A stretch of DNA of 64,000 nt from Flaccisagitta enflata (Eukaryota > Chaetognatha > Sagittoidea > Aphragmophora), in assembly GCA_965153355.1 (NCBI GenBank), contig OZ231126.1:91078001-91142000 (forward strand). Reading direction: 5' to 3'. Under the pieces are notes generated by a model. The model was given only the letters and a program-made list of their open reading frames with translations, ran no database searches and was not told where the DNA came from. Positions 1 through 10,056 of the stretch are shown here, in pieces. A program made the position numbers and the translations under genes. Position 1 is the first letter of the stretch; every line of letters begins with the position of its first letter.

Positions 1-330
1 GACACCCCCATCTCAACTGACAGGCCATATGTATTTAACCGCCCTGATATTGTTGTCCGTGACAAACAGAACAAGAAATGCTTTATCATTGATATATCCT
101 GCCCTAACGATATTAATGTCACACAAAAGGAGCAAGAAAAAATCACCGAGTATAGCGGATTACGGTTGGAACTTGGGCGAATGTGGGACTGCGAATGTGT
201 GGTTATCCCTATGGTCATTAGCGGACTGGGTGTAGTATCTTTGGATTTTGAGAACTCCCTGCCCGCTGACATATCTACGGTACTATGTATCAAAATCGCA
301 CTCCTTGGATCTGAAAAGATACTCAGATAG
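1..330 (+). CDS. 3'-terminal fragment of a non-LTR retrotransposon ORF (5' end outside window)
   Basis: Frame 1 is open from the first base to TAG at 328-330, about 109 residues. It reads as a conserved C-terminal segment found in many animal non-LTR retrotransposon polyproteins: RPDIVVRDK, then CFIIDISCPND, a charged EKITEY stretch, then a hydrophobic VVIPMVISGLGVV. I recognise the pattern from that family. The spaced acidic residues (PDIVV, then IIDIS) resemble a PD-(D/E)XK-like core, but nuclease activity is only a guess. No reverse-transcriptase or endonuclease motifs lie in the window upstream, so the element continues leftwards or is truncated. It is followed at once by the H repeat. 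An ATG-initiated reading at 29-235 in another frame is a shadow. Confidence 0.72.
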   Translation, partial: DTPISTDRPYVFNRPDIVVRDKQNKKCFIIDISCPNDINVTQKEQEKITEYSGLRLELGRMWDCECVVIPMVISGLGVVSLDFENSLPADISTVLCIKIALLGSEKILR

Positions 331-339
331 GGAACGAGC

Positions 340-783
340 AACAACTAAAAATTTCTAAGGCTGAACGCGCATCTCGTTTTGAAAAAAACTCGCCCCCTGA
401 TGTGTTGAGAGTCATTGAAGGCGCAAATCACCACTGATCTAGGTGTTCTTGGTTTTGTTTGAAGGAGATTCGATTTCTCTCGCCATCGGCTTTAACTAAA
501 CATCATTATTTTCTTTTTAAGGGCCCCCAAAAAAGCCCTTATTGAGAAAAAAAAATTTTGAAAAAAAAGTAGAGTGCAATCAGTAGGAAATTGTTTGATT
601 TGCCTAGATCCAAAATCTTGTATTTTCATTTTTTTACAAAAAACTTTGAAAATTTTTGTGTCGCGCGTCAGGGACTGAGAAAAAAAAATCACAAAATATT
701 TTTTTTAAAAATGGTTTTTATCAGTGGGGTGCAATCAATAGGGAATTGTTTGATTTGCCTTGATCCAAAATCTTATATTTTCA
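340..783 (+). repeat. H dispersed repeat, copy 1
   Basis: A/T-rich repeat holding two tandem copies of a module (about 560-650 and 690-790) with GTGCAATCA(G/A)TAGG, TTGTTTGATTTGCCT and GATCCAAAATCTT. The stretch 345-700 is the reverse complement of roughly 22605-22935, including the GTCGCGCGTCAGGGACT segment. No coding sequence is evident. Confidence 0.8.
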
Positions 784-884
784 TTTTTAGTCGCGTGCAC
801 GCGACTCTATACCCCGCTTTGTCCGTCCTTGGTCGGTCGGTCGGTCCCCATTTTACTTTTTTTATTCGTTTTATTCCTATCAAG

Positions 885-1320
885 CCATTTTAAGTCAATT
901 AAGTGATTTTGAGTCAAATTAGATCATTTTAAGACATTTTAAGTCATTTTAAGCCACTTTAAGTCAAATTAGGTCATTTGAGTCATTATTGAATTTTATT
1001 CAATTTAAGTCAATCTAGGTCATTTTTGGGTCATTTTAAGTAAATTCAAGTCAATTTAAGTCAGTTTAATTCAGTAAAAGTCAATTTAAGGTAGTATAAG
1101 TCAATTTAAATCATTTTACATCATTTTTGAATTTTAGTTTATTTAAGTCAATTTAGGTCATTTTAAGTCAATTTAACTCATTTTAGGTTAATTCAAGTCA
1201 TTTCAGGTAAATTCAAGTCATTTTAACTCACTTTTAAGTCAATTTAAGTCAGTACAAGTCAATTTAAGTCAATTTAAGTCATTTTATATCATTTCAGTCA
1301 TTTTTTGAATTCATGTAGTA
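885..1320 (+). repeat. Degenerate AAGTCATTTT / AAGTCAATTT tandem array
   Basis: Roughly 10-11 bp units around AAGTCA separated by T or A runs. It forms the first half of the B1 core. The same unit fills the start of the 17.2-kb B element and, inverted, the 34.1-34.4 kb one. Confidence 0.85.
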
Positions 1321-1332
1321 TAGTCATTGCAC

Positions 1333-1506
1333 TTTTTAGTTGCGGACACGCAACTCTATAAGAGGCTTTGTGCTTCCCTCCATCAGTCCGTTGGTCCGTC
1401 AGTCCGTCGGTCCGTCATGGTGATTGAGTTGGAAAGTGTGAAAACGCGCATTTCTGCCCCTGCCCACCCGTCCGCAACTGGTATTGGCCGTGTATCCGGC
1501 CTTGTT
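1333..1506 (+). mobile_element. A-type hairpin element nested in B1
   Basis: T-tract, hairpin AGTTGCGGACACGCAACT (1338-1355), GTCC/GGTC-rich core, then CCCACCC followed by GTCCGCAACT (1470-1479, exact reverse complement of the first ten hairpin bases) and the terminus CCGTGTATCCGGCCTTGTT. It separates two different satellite blocks of B1, so it inserted later. Confidence 0.85.
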
Positions 1507-3050
1507 ATTAACATAATTATACGTAATTATAGGTCATTATGCAATTTTGGGTAATCATAGGTAATCATAGGTCATTATGCAATTATAGGTAATCATAGGT
1601 CATTTCAGGTAATCATAGGTTATTATAGGTCATTTTATAATTATAGGTAATTATAGGTCATTAAGGGTAATTATAAGTTATTATGCAATTGTAGGTCATT
1701 ATTGGTAATTATAGGTCAGTATATAATCATAGGTAAATATAGGTAATTATAGGTATTTATAGGTAATTATAGGTCATTATGTAATTATAGGTAATCATAG
1801 GTCATTATACGTAACTATAGGTCATTATGCAATTATAGGTCATTATTGGTAATTCTAGGTCATTATATAATTATAGATAGTTATAGGTAATTAAAGGTTA
1901 TTATAGATCGTTATAAGTAATTATGGGTCATGTAATTATAGGTAATTATAGGTCATTAAAGGTAATTATAGGTAATTATAGGTCATTATGAAATTATGGG
2001 TTATTATAGGCTTTCAAAGGTCATTAAAGGTAATTATAGGTCATTATGTAATTATAGGTAGTTATAGTCAATCATAGGTCCTTATAGGCAAACATAGGTC
2101 ATTATAACTAATCATAGGTCATTATGCAATTATAGGTAATTAAAGGTAATCATAGGTCATTATAGGTAATTTTAGGTCATTATGTTATTTTAGGTAATTA
2201 TGGGTATTGATGGTTAATATTAGGTCATTATAGGTAATTATTGGCTGGGTTGGCACGCTAATTTTAACCACTTGAAAAAAGCCGGATTAAACCGGCTGGA
2301 TTAAATTGGCTTTTTTCAAACGATTTTTGAAGAAAGCCAGCTAAAATTGGCTTTTTTCAAATTTTTTTTGTAAAATCACCGAAAATCCAAGAATTTCCCA
2401 AAAACCTAGTTTCTCAAAGAATATTTTTTTTTGCCTGACATCAATGATGACTCTGGCGCTTTTGGAAAATCCCGAGGATGAAACAGTGACTTAGGATTGA
2501 TCAGGTGAGAAACATCAAAAGGTCACTGCAGCTCCAACTGTTATTGATACCATTGCCAACAAGGTCAAGTATAGCTGTTTTTCTCATCTTTCACTATATC
2601 AACATTATTTTATTATTCTTATACTGATAGCTACTACCTCCACGGCGCATTTTTGAAAAAATACGGCGTTTAATCCATTTTAGCCGGCTAAAATTGGCTT
2701 TTTTCAAATAAGTGGCTTTTTTGCCAACCCAGATTATTGGTCCATATCTAATTATAGGTGATCATAGGTCTTTATAGGTACTTATAGGTCAGTATTTAAT
2801 TATGGGTAATTATAGGTAATCATAGGTCATTATGGGTAATTATAGGTCATTATGTTATTATAGGTAATTATGGGTAATCATACATCATTATAGGTAATTA
2901 TTGGTCCACATGTAATTATAGGTAATCATAGGTCTTTATAGGCACTTATAGGTCATTATTTAATTATGGGTAATTATAGGTAATTATAGGTCATTATAGG
3001 CAATTATAGGTCATTAGGTAGTTATAGTCATTATCGTCATTACAAGAAAT
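1507..3050 (+). repeat. GGTAATTATAGGTCATTATA-type satellite array
   Basis: About 1 kb (excluding the MITE at 2245-2732) of degenerate 10-bp units alternating TAGGTAATTA and TAGGTCATTA. It forms the second half of the B1 core. A related array lies at 21030-21380. Confidence 0.88.
2245..2732. mobile_element. hAT-like MITE (488 bp)
   Basis: Terminal inverted repeats CTGGGTTGGCA ... TGCCAACCCAG are flanked by a perfect 8-bp duplication ATTATTGG (2237-2244 and 2733-2740). Subterminal AAAAAAGCCGG/CCGGCTAAAATTGGC motifs are also inverted. The 8-bp duplication and the TTGGCA terminus point to the hAT superfamily. There is no transposase ORF. It sits inside the B1 satellite, which confirms the boundaries. 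Confidence 0.88.
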
Positions 3051-3121
3051 AAAGTACTTATACAATTAGGCGATTACATGATTAAGTAAGTCGCACGCGA
3101 CTTATAGGTGTTGGCCTTGTT

Positions 3122-3510
3122 TTTTTCCAAAAAACTTTGAAATTTTTTGTGTCGCGCCTCAGGGACTTTGAAAAAAAAATCCCAAAATATTTTTTTGAAA
3201 AATGGTTTTTAAAAGTGAGGTGCAATCGATAGGAATTTGTTTAATTCGCCTACATCCAAAATCCTGTAACCTTACTTTTTTCAAAAAAATTTTAAAAATT
3301 GATTGGGGGCGAGTTCAAAGAAAGAACGGAAAAAAAGAACGTTGCTTTTTTCTTTTACTTTTTAAGTATGAACAAGGCTGTAACTTCTAAACTATTGATG
3401 CGATTGTCCTGAAATTTGAAATACAAGCTGATGTCATGCTTCTCGACGTACGAGCCAAAAATCTTGATTGTGAACCGTCATAAAGTTGAACACACTTCTT
3501 TGCCTAACTC
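3122..3510 (+). repeat. H dispersed repeat, copy 2
   Basis: Contains the GTGCAATCGATAGG module and a downstream part (AAGGCTGTAACTTCTAAAC, AAGTTGAACACACTTCTTTG). The whole stretch is the reverse complement of about 16803-17215, so the two are inverted copies of one element about 13.5 kb apart. No ORF of note. Confidence 0.8.
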
Positions 3511-3689
3511 AGAAATTTCCTCTCAAGAAAATTGATGACCTAAAGACAAAGAATCGCCCTTCGGTTCTGCGGCATTTGCGTCCTTGAGCAAGATGGACGT
3601 CTATCACGAGTTTTGAAATGCCTTGTGTGATAACTTCCTGTATACCTCTCTCTCTCTCTCTCTCGGCTTTGTTTTACAATGGCAGAGAG

Positions 3690-3810
3690 CTAGATCTTCC
3701 GACTCTGTCACCCTGTTTCCGAGAGGCGGCGCTTCCCGCTTCTCCACAATGTGTATGTCTGGTAAATCGCGTTCATGCCGTACTGTAACCTGCTGTGTTG
3801 GGCCGTCGGT
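3690..3810 (-). other. Exon-like segment downstream of MFSD6-like exon 3 (unproven)
   Basis: On the minus strand one frame reads VTVRHERDLPDIHIVEKRE followed by APPLGNRVTESEDLALCHC, hydrophilic and not low-complexity. It lies just downstream of exon 3 and could be part of the same gene's loop region, but I cannot find an acceptor with a pyrimidine tract that keeps the phase left by exon 3. A diverged inverted copy of about 70 bp of it occurs at 57875-57945, where the frame soon meets a stop. It may instead be a dispersed or captured fragment. Confidence 0.3.
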
Positions 3811-3960
3811 CTTTAACAGTGTTTTTCAGCGTTTTGGGGTCTTCAGTCTTGGCGAGCTGTCTGCATCCCTGCCCCTACCCAATGATCAAAAAAGGCCCCT
3901 CACTACTGCCTCTGGCCCTGTCCATTAGTTTCACTATGCCTTTACAAGTTGCTGTAATAC

Positions 3961-4208
3961 CTTTTGAAGAGATTTGTCTGTGATTGAGCTGTTCCTTTGA
4001 ACTCCCCTCTAAATCTCGCGTCTCCTGATGTGTCGTTTTGGGAGATAGGGAGAGGTGGTAGTTGATGATCGAGACTACGCTTGACGAGGATGGGCCGCTG
4101 GTCCACGAGTTCTTTGCCCGAATAGATAACACAGTTGGCGGGTGGAGGTCGAATGAACACTAATGACACCGTAAATGCGATGCACATCAAGATCGATCCC
4201 ATTAGTAA
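3961..4208 (-). CDS. MFSD6-like major facilitator protein, exon 3
   Basis: Minus-strand exon of 248 bp. The acceptor is ATCACTTTGCAG just before 4208 and the donor is AAAAG|GTATTA at 3961/3960. The first residues LLMGSILMCIAFTVSLVFIR form one hydrophobic helix followed by PPPANC, then a long hydrophilic segment (IYSGKELVDQRPILVKR and onward). In MFSD6-type proteins a transmembrane helix ending in a proline-rich PPP..C motif follows the ADK..KGK loop, which is how exon 2 ends. The exon 2 to exon 3 junction is phase 0 and joins KGKQ to LLMG. The role is presumably that of a multi-pass transporter-like membrane protein with unknown substrate. Later exons are not found in the window with confidence. 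Confidence 0.65.
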
Positions 4209-5150
4209 CTGCAAAGTGATGATTCATTTCGTCTTGAGGTAAATTTGATACTTACTATCTTAGAGACAAGCAGCGGCGCAGGAGAGCTGGATTTTTTGGG
4301 ACTTCCACCACCTAACTAGTGTCCGACAAATTTGGTATCCCAACAGACAATAATAGTCGCAAAAGCGTTAGATGTAGGCTAGTAGGACGATAATGTAAAA
4401 AATGGCCGTGTATGGCATATGATGTATGGATCGGCTCGTAATAATATCAACATTATCAAAAAACTTCATTTTTGGCCTATTTTACCAATTTCAGAAACAT
4501 ACAATCACTAAAACCAACAAATACTGTGCAGTCATTTCCTGGCACTTTTTTCTTGATGATAAGATAAGTGAAATGCGATATTGAAACGGCTCATACTACC
4601 AAAAATCTTTGATTATATCTCTCAGATTACTAAATTTAACATTTGTCCTTCACATAACATCAAACAAAACGCTCAAAAGCTACTATCTATTCAGCTACTT
4701 ACATCTATATCCACCCTAAATTACAATAAAGAATTTTCCATGCTTAGAAATGAGCATCAACTTTGAAAGACCACTGCTCACAAACGAATTGAGCTACAAA
4801 CCCCAGATTGGTCGCAATTTAAAGAGTTCAAACAACTCTTTAAGTTAAAACCAATCTGGGATATGTAGCTTTATTGTTTAAGTTGCAATACTCCTTCAAA
4901 GTTGATTATTTTTCAGAGCAAAAAAATTTTGTTTTCCAAGATGGTTTCCTCTAAGCTGCGTCTTACAGATTAGTTTTCTGATGCTTCCACTGAGCATACC
5001 TGCTCATTTATTTTTTACTGGCTCGCTCAGTTTGTTATGCATTGAAATTCCTTTTATTTCCTTCGTTGGCAATAAGTTATCGCCAATAACAAAAAAAAAT
5101 GTTGGTCCCTAGCTAAAATCCTTTAGAGCGGGGTTCCTTTTTAACGAGTT
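4209..5150. other. Non-coding interval (MFSD6-like intron 2, 3' part)
   Basis: No coding signal. At 4351-4375 there is an isolated copy of the F-type outer end (ATAGTCGCAAAAGCGTTAG), probably a solo remnant, and a hairpin occupies 4756-4905. Confidence 0.5.
4756..4905. repeat. Nested inverted repeat (hairpin-forming)
   Basis: Three concentric inverted pairs: ATCAACTTTGAA with TTCAAAGTTGAT, CCCAGATTGGT with ACCAATCTGGG, and a central AAAGAGTT with AACTCTTT. The DNA or its transcript could fold into a long imperfect stem. It looks like a small foldback element, but no clear target duplication is visible. Confidence 0.75.
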
Positions 5151-5575
5151 TTTAGTTGCGGACACGCAACTCTATAAGAAGCTTTGTCCGTCAGTCCATT
5201 GTTACGTCAGCACAAGTAGAAAAAAAAAGGGAAAATGAGATTTTTGGAAGCTTTTTATTTGCGGACATGCAACTCTATAAGAGGCTTTGTCTGTTGGTCC
5301 ATCCGTCCGTTGGTCCATTGGTCTGTTGGTCTGTCAGCATGAGTCAAAAAGTGGAAGAACGAGCTTTTTGTGTTTTTTTGCGTATGTTTGTGTACATGTG
5401 GGACATTGGGGTGTAGATGGGGGTTGGACACCCCTCCCCACCCATCAGCAACAATATTATGGCCCCGCCTCACTTGTTGTGTATGTGTCTGAGTTGGGGA
5501 GAGAGTTGGGTGGGGGGTTAGGTGTGAATGAGGGTTGCCGACCCGTTCGCAACAATATTGTGACCCTGCCTCACT
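5151..5575 (+). mobile_element. C-type hairpin element, two stacked starts
   Basis: A T-tract plus AGTTGCGGACACGCAACT occurs at 5151-5172 and again, slightly diverged (ATTTGCGGACATGCAACT), at about 5266-5283. Two ends follow: CCCATCAGCAACAATATT ... CACTTGTT (about 5450-5480) and CCGTTCGCAACAATATTGTG ... CACTTG (about 5540-5577). The arrangement suggests one copy inserted in or beside another. The end sequence differs from A-type and recurs near 49563 and 54466. Confidence 0.6.
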
Positions 5576-5622
5576 TGATTTTTCTATTCTTTTAGGAATT
5601 TAATCATTTCTCCTCTTTCTTG

Positions 5623-5825
5623 ATTTTTTTCCTTCTTTTTTTTTCTGTCTTCATTTCCCTTTTTCTTTTTCTTTCTCTTTTATTTTCTATATTTCTTTCT
5701 TTCTTTCTTTCTTTCATTCTTTCTTTCTTTCGTTCTTTCTTTCTTTCTTTCTTTCTTCTTTTCTCCTTTCCTTATATCTTCCTTTCTTTATTCCTTCCTT
5801 CCTTTCTTTCCTCCTTCCTTCCTTC

Positions 5826-5856
<31 letters not shown>

Positions 5857-5980
5857 TTTTTCTTTCTTCCTTTCTTTCTTTCTTTTTCTTTTCTCCTGTC
5901 CTCATCTCTTCCTTCCTTTCTTCCTGCCTTTCTTCCTTCCTTTCATTTTCTTTCTTTCTTTCCTTCTTTCTTTCTAAAAG
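5623..5980 (+). repeat. Long pyrimidine tract, (CTTT)n/(CCTT)n
   Basis: About 360 bp of almost pure C/T in CTTT, CCTT and CTTC units. ORFs on both strands here are low-complexity artefacts. Confidence 0.95.
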
Positions 5981-5989
5981 AAAAAGTGT

Positions 5990-6496
5990 AAGAAGCATTG
6001 AAAACGCATAACGCAAACGCATTAGCAACCAAATACGTTGGATGCGATGCGTAACGCGATGCGCGAGCTGCTGGAAAACGCAAACGCAAACGCTCTTGAA
6101 AATCCCGCGCATCCTTAGCCCTGTTTGAGATACCCTCATACTCTTTTGGCTACAGCTTTTTTCAGCTTCATGCTAAAAGATTTATGAAACCAGATTTGAA
6201 TTCCCCACGCAATAACCTACATTGCTATCTTGAGTCGCTCGCGTTACCAAGCGATTTGCGGCCTCATATGACGGTTTTCTAAACTCATTAGTTATTCCTT
6301 CATTTTTAATCAAATTTTTCCGACAAAAAATCATATTACTCGATAGCCTGACAATAGATCTAGTTGATTTTGAATGATTTTTTGTGATATTGGTGAATTT
6401 CGAGCAATAAATTGGATATACATCGTGGTTTTCAAATTCTGACAACTTTTTTTTCCACTGCAATCCTCTTGATTTCCCGCTGACTTCTTGCCTATT
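5990..6496. other. Non-coding interval with AACGCAAACGC repeats
   Basis: Holds a few short AACGCA/AACGCAAACGC repeats (5998-6095). Otherwise nothing recognisable. Confidence 0.4.
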
Positions 6497-7166
6497 AGAT
6501 GGTCAGCGGTACCCATTGCCCCTGTGAGTGTGTGTGGATGTGTGATGGTGAGAGGGGCAGCGGCCCCAAAGGGGGGCCCCGAAGGGGCCGATGACCTATG
6601 CTTAGTTATTTTGGAGGCTTTATGTTGGGACTTGAGTTTGGAGGCTGCAGTTTGAGCTTGGAGGCTGGAATTAGGGCCATGTGGCTGGATATTTAGGCTC
6701 AAGGCTGGATTCTGGGCTTTGAGGCTCGATTCTGAGCCTTGAGGCTGGATTTTAGGCTTTGAGGCTGGAATCTGAGGCTTGAAGCTGGAATATGAGCCTT
6801 CAGGTTGAAATTTGAGCCGCAAGGCTGGACTTTTGGCTTTAATTCCAGATTTGAAGGTCGAGGGGTGGACAGAGAAGGAGGAGAAGAGGGAGGAAAAGTG
6901 GAGAGGCTGGAGAGGCTGGATTTTGGGCATTTTTAAGCTTAGAGGCTGAAATTTGAGGCTAGTAGTTGGAATTTGAGCCTCAAGGTTGGAATTTGAGCCT
7001 CAAGGCTAATAATTGAGCCTCGAGGCTAGATTTTGGGCTTTAAGGCTGGTTGAGGGGGTGGACAAAGAAGGAGGAGGAGGAGGAGAAGAAGAAGAAGAAG
7101 GAGAAGGAGGAGAATTTTTCTCCTGTGTGAAAGCATAGGTCATTGGCCCCTTCAGGGCCGCTGCCC
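6497..7166 (+). mobile_element. F-type element with 20-bp array (F1)
   Basis: It begins GGTCAGCGGTACCCATTGCCC, then GGGGCAGCGGCCCC and GGGGCCGATGACCTATG. The middle is an array of GAGGCTGGATTTTGAGCCTT-like 20-bp units (6610-7050), and it closes with GCATAGGTCATTGGCCCC, GGGCCGCTGCCC, complementary to the start. Six similar or partial copies lie elsewhere in the window. No protein is encoded. Confidence 0.75.
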
Positions 7167-7735
7167 AAAAAGTGTAAGATATTTATTACTACTATACTCT
7201 TTTTTGCCACTATACTCTTGTTTGCAACTATACTCTTGTTTGCTACTATACTCTTGGATAAGAGGGATGAGGCCTTATCACGCCAAATATAGGATTGAAT
7301 AATGTTATTTCTCTCTCAGGCATTCACATTCTGTGTCTGGATCTTCATTTCTTCTCTTACCCACCTCCCCTATACCCCCCTGTATTTGCCTAAAACTAAC
7401 ATAAACTCTGAATTTTGATTTCTTCATAAATTGTTCATTACATTGCTACCATGCAAGAACATTTATTGTTCAGTGTGTGTTGGTTTGTTTTCCTCTCTCC
7501 CTCTCTCTTCCTTTTTTTTCTGAAAAAAAATGTATTAACCTTTGCACTTTTAAAGTGCATGGCAGGAAATCATCTGTCAATTTCAATCTCTAATGTCACT
7601 TAGGCTTTGAATGTCCTGCAATCAGTCTGTCTGTCTTTCTGTCTGTTTTTCCATCTTTTATTCTTTTTTTCCTTTTGTTAAATCTTTTTTTCCTGGTTTT
7701 TAACTTTTCCTGTTTGTCTGTCCCTCTGTCTGTTG

Positions 7736-7780
<45 letters not shown>

Positions 7781-7972
7781 CCTTTTCTTTTGTTTTTTTT
7801 TTTGTTTTTCTATTTTCCTTTTTTTTTGTTTTTCTATTTTCCTTTTTCTATTCTTCCTCTCTCTTTCCTCTCTTTCTTCTTTCCTTCATTGGTGTCCTGA
7901 CAACTTTGGTGTCCCGACAGCAAGGACTTTCATGGAAGTCCCGGAAATCCCTTCTACGCCGCTGGAGACGAT
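7167..7972. other. Non-coding interval, (CTGT)n(CT)n tract at 7732-7782
   Basis: Contains four copies of CTATACTCTTGTTTGC-like units (7190-7256), T-rich sequence, and a (CTGT)n tract passing directly into (CT)n. Confidence 0.6.
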
Positions 7973-8012
7973 GCGTCCATGCGTCCATGCGTCCATGCGT
8001 CCATGCGTCCAT
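7973..8012 (+). repeat. 8-bp tandem repeat GCGTCCAT, about 5 copies
   Basis: Perfect GCGTCCAT repeats directly at the left edge of the foldback element I. They are absent at its right edge. Confidence 0.9.
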
Positions 8013-8087
8013 GTCCAGTTGACGGTGTTTTCCCCCCTCATGTGCTCGAAACCTATGTACCCGATCATTTTCGATTATTTTTATAAT

Positions 8088-9089
8088 CGGGAAAAAAAGT
8101 CGAAGTCAGTCTTCTACTTTTTGACATATTCAAGAGAAACGGGGTTTTCATTTTCATATGAGGAAGTTTTGGAACTCATCCGGCTGATTGCACCCTCAGA
8201 TGAAATCAACAGGGTAAGTAAATTTGATAATTCTCTTTCATCTGGCGCCAAGCAGAATGCTCTACGACAAATATTTTTCGCGTAATAAATTTTAAAGATT
8301 TATTTATGAAAAATTCAAATGGAATTTTTTCCAATTTTTTATGATTTTGCATCAATAAAGGAGTGTTTTTAGTCGCGGACACGCAACTCTACACCTTGCC
8401 ATGTCTGTTGGTCGGTCGGTAGGTCGGTCTGTCCATCCGTCACATTTTTGAATTCCAAGCAGTTTTTGCATTACTGCTCCTGCTCAACCGCCCGCGACTG
8501 GATTGCCGTGTATCCGGCCTTATTATGTTTACTTGAGCATACAAAAGCCATGCAAATACAAAAAAATGTTTATGAGCACAGCTGCTCATCTGTGAGGGTG
8601 TTTCTGAGCATTTTAGCTCATTTAGCTCGCTTAGCTCAGTCTATTCTTTCTGATTTCAAATAAAATAAATGATTAAGTAGTTTCATACTTGTTTCAGCAA
8701 GCAAATAAAAAAGACATGTCAGTGAGCAGAGCTGCTCATCTGTGTGGGTTTTTTTAAGTATTCTAGCTCATCTAGTTCATTTAGCTTGCTCTTTTTCTCT
8801 GATTTTAAATAGGATGAATAAATTAATGTTTTGATTTAAGCATGCAAATACAAGAAAGCATGTCAATGAGCAAAGCTGGTTGTCTGGTTGAATCATTTTG
8901 AATATTTTAGCTCATCTAGCTGATTTGGCTCAGTCCTATTTTCATCCGATTTTCAGTGCAATCAATACATACAATTGCTTTTTATTTGATCTAACTAAAA
9001 AAAATTTCAGTGACCGAAGATAAATGCATGGTGAAAAATGACCAATGCTTACGACTTTTTTCCTCACAGCGACAGCCGCCATTACTGGT
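8088..9089 (-). mobile_element. G-type element (G1) inserted in foldback I
   Basis: It runs from CGGGAAAAAAAGTCGAAGTC to CGACAGCCGCCATTACTGGT. The boundaries come from the intact right arm of element I (TTATAATATTACTACC) and from a second copy at 50303-51140 in a different context. It holds GTCAGTCTTCTACTTTTTGAC hairpin sequence and three GAGCA(C/G)AGCTGCTCATCTG units. It is longer than its sister mainly because of the A element at 8366-8524. The ORF at 7932-8285 is conserved in the sister only as a fragment (about 68 residues) and is not convincing as a protein. Confidence 0.85.
8366..8524 (+). mobile_element. A-type hairpin element nested in G1
   Basis: T-tract, hairpin AGTCGCGGACACGCAACT (8371-8388), GGTCGGTCGG core, subterminal GCCCGCGACT (8490-8499), terminus CCGTGTATCCGGCCTTATT. 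The sister G copy has GGAGTGTATTGATGTTTAC at the equivalent place, an empty site showing insertion at a short T-rich target without a long duplication. Confidence 0.9.
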
Positions 9090-9857
9090 ATTACTACCTA
9101 GAACAAAAGAGATTTGGGATCTTTGATCCATTTTAGGGACCGCGAGTTCCATTTATTTATCACCACTCAAGGATGGTTGTGGTGAAAATGTTGAAATTTG
9201 GTCACTTTGGGCTCAAAATTGGGCCACTTTGCTTTTAAAATTTGACCTAAAATCCATGAGATTATGAAACTAGAGCTTAAGAGCTAACCAGTGGTGCAAT
9301 CTGTATGTTGCTATGATTTTTTGTTAAGATTTGAGAACTTTTCAAAGATGGAAGGGTATGAGGGTTTTTTTACCAGATGAATTTAGTGGTCAATTTCGAC
9401 ATTTTTTACAATTTTTGATATATCTCCGCTTTGGATGGACAAATTTAGATAATATTGATGACCAAATTGAAGAGTATTTGATGCTCTAACTGAATCTGGT
9501 AAATTTTTGATCGATATGACCCTCAAAATTTTTGGGAGACTCAAGAAGCAGGTGCTAAAAAGTGAATTTTTTCACCATTTTGGTCAAAAAATTTGGGCAC
9601 TTCCGAGATAGAAAAAGACAAAAAATTCATGGGCAAATTTAACTACAGTTCAAGATCCTACCAGTGGTGCAATTGGCATATCAATATGTTGAAGCATATA
9701 GATTTGGCAGAGCTTTTAGGCTCATAATGACCAAATAAATGTCATTTTATCATACCCACTGATCTTTGAAGCTCTGCCAAATCTAAATGCTTCAACATAT
9801 TGACATGCCGATTGCACCACAGGTTAGGTCTTGAACTGTAGTTTAATTTGCCCATGA

Positions 9858-10056
9858 TTTTTAGTCGCGTGCTACGCGACTCTACACCCCGCTTTGTCGG
9901 TCCGTTGGTCCGTCGGTCCATCCGTCGGTCACACTTTACTTTTTCGGCGTTTATGGGGTTTTTGGCTATACTGCTCCTGCCCAAATGCTTACTGACCTCA
10001 AATATGGCCCCTGCCCACCCGCACGCGACTGGGGTAGCCGTGTATCCGGCCTTGTT
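9858..10056 (+). mobile_element. A-type hairpin element (TGC subtype) nested in foldback I
   Basis: Hairpin AGTCGCGTGCTACGCGACT (9863-9881), GTCGGTCCGTT core, then CACCC GCACGCGACT (10021-10030) and CCGTGTATCCGGCCTTGTT. The mirror arm at about 9600-9640 lacks it, so the insertion lies in the T-run of an ancestral CCCATGAATTTTTTGTC site. Confidence 0.9.

Larger units (their letters stand above)
784..3121 (+). mobile_element. B-type hairpin element with satellite core (B1)
   Basis: It starts with a T-tract and the 18-nt palindrome AGTCGCGTGCACGCGACT (789-806), continues with CCGCTTTGTCCGTCC/GGTCGG repeats, and ends with AAGTCGCACGCGACTT, ATAGGTGTTGGCCTTGT near 3090-3121. The same start and end recur at 20930-22005 and 52933-54170, which supports one 2.3-kb unit. 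The core is satellite DNA interrupted by an A-type element (1333-1506) and a hAT-like MITE (2245-2732). No protein is encoded. A Helentron-associated non-autonomous element is the best analogy. Confidence 0.65.

Noticed and set aside
8088-9089. Conserved small ORF of G elements (8100-8285 and 50299-50502)
   Set aside because: Similarity between copies is at DNA level along the whole element, and one copy's frame enters unrelated sequence upstream; no sign of protein-level constraint.
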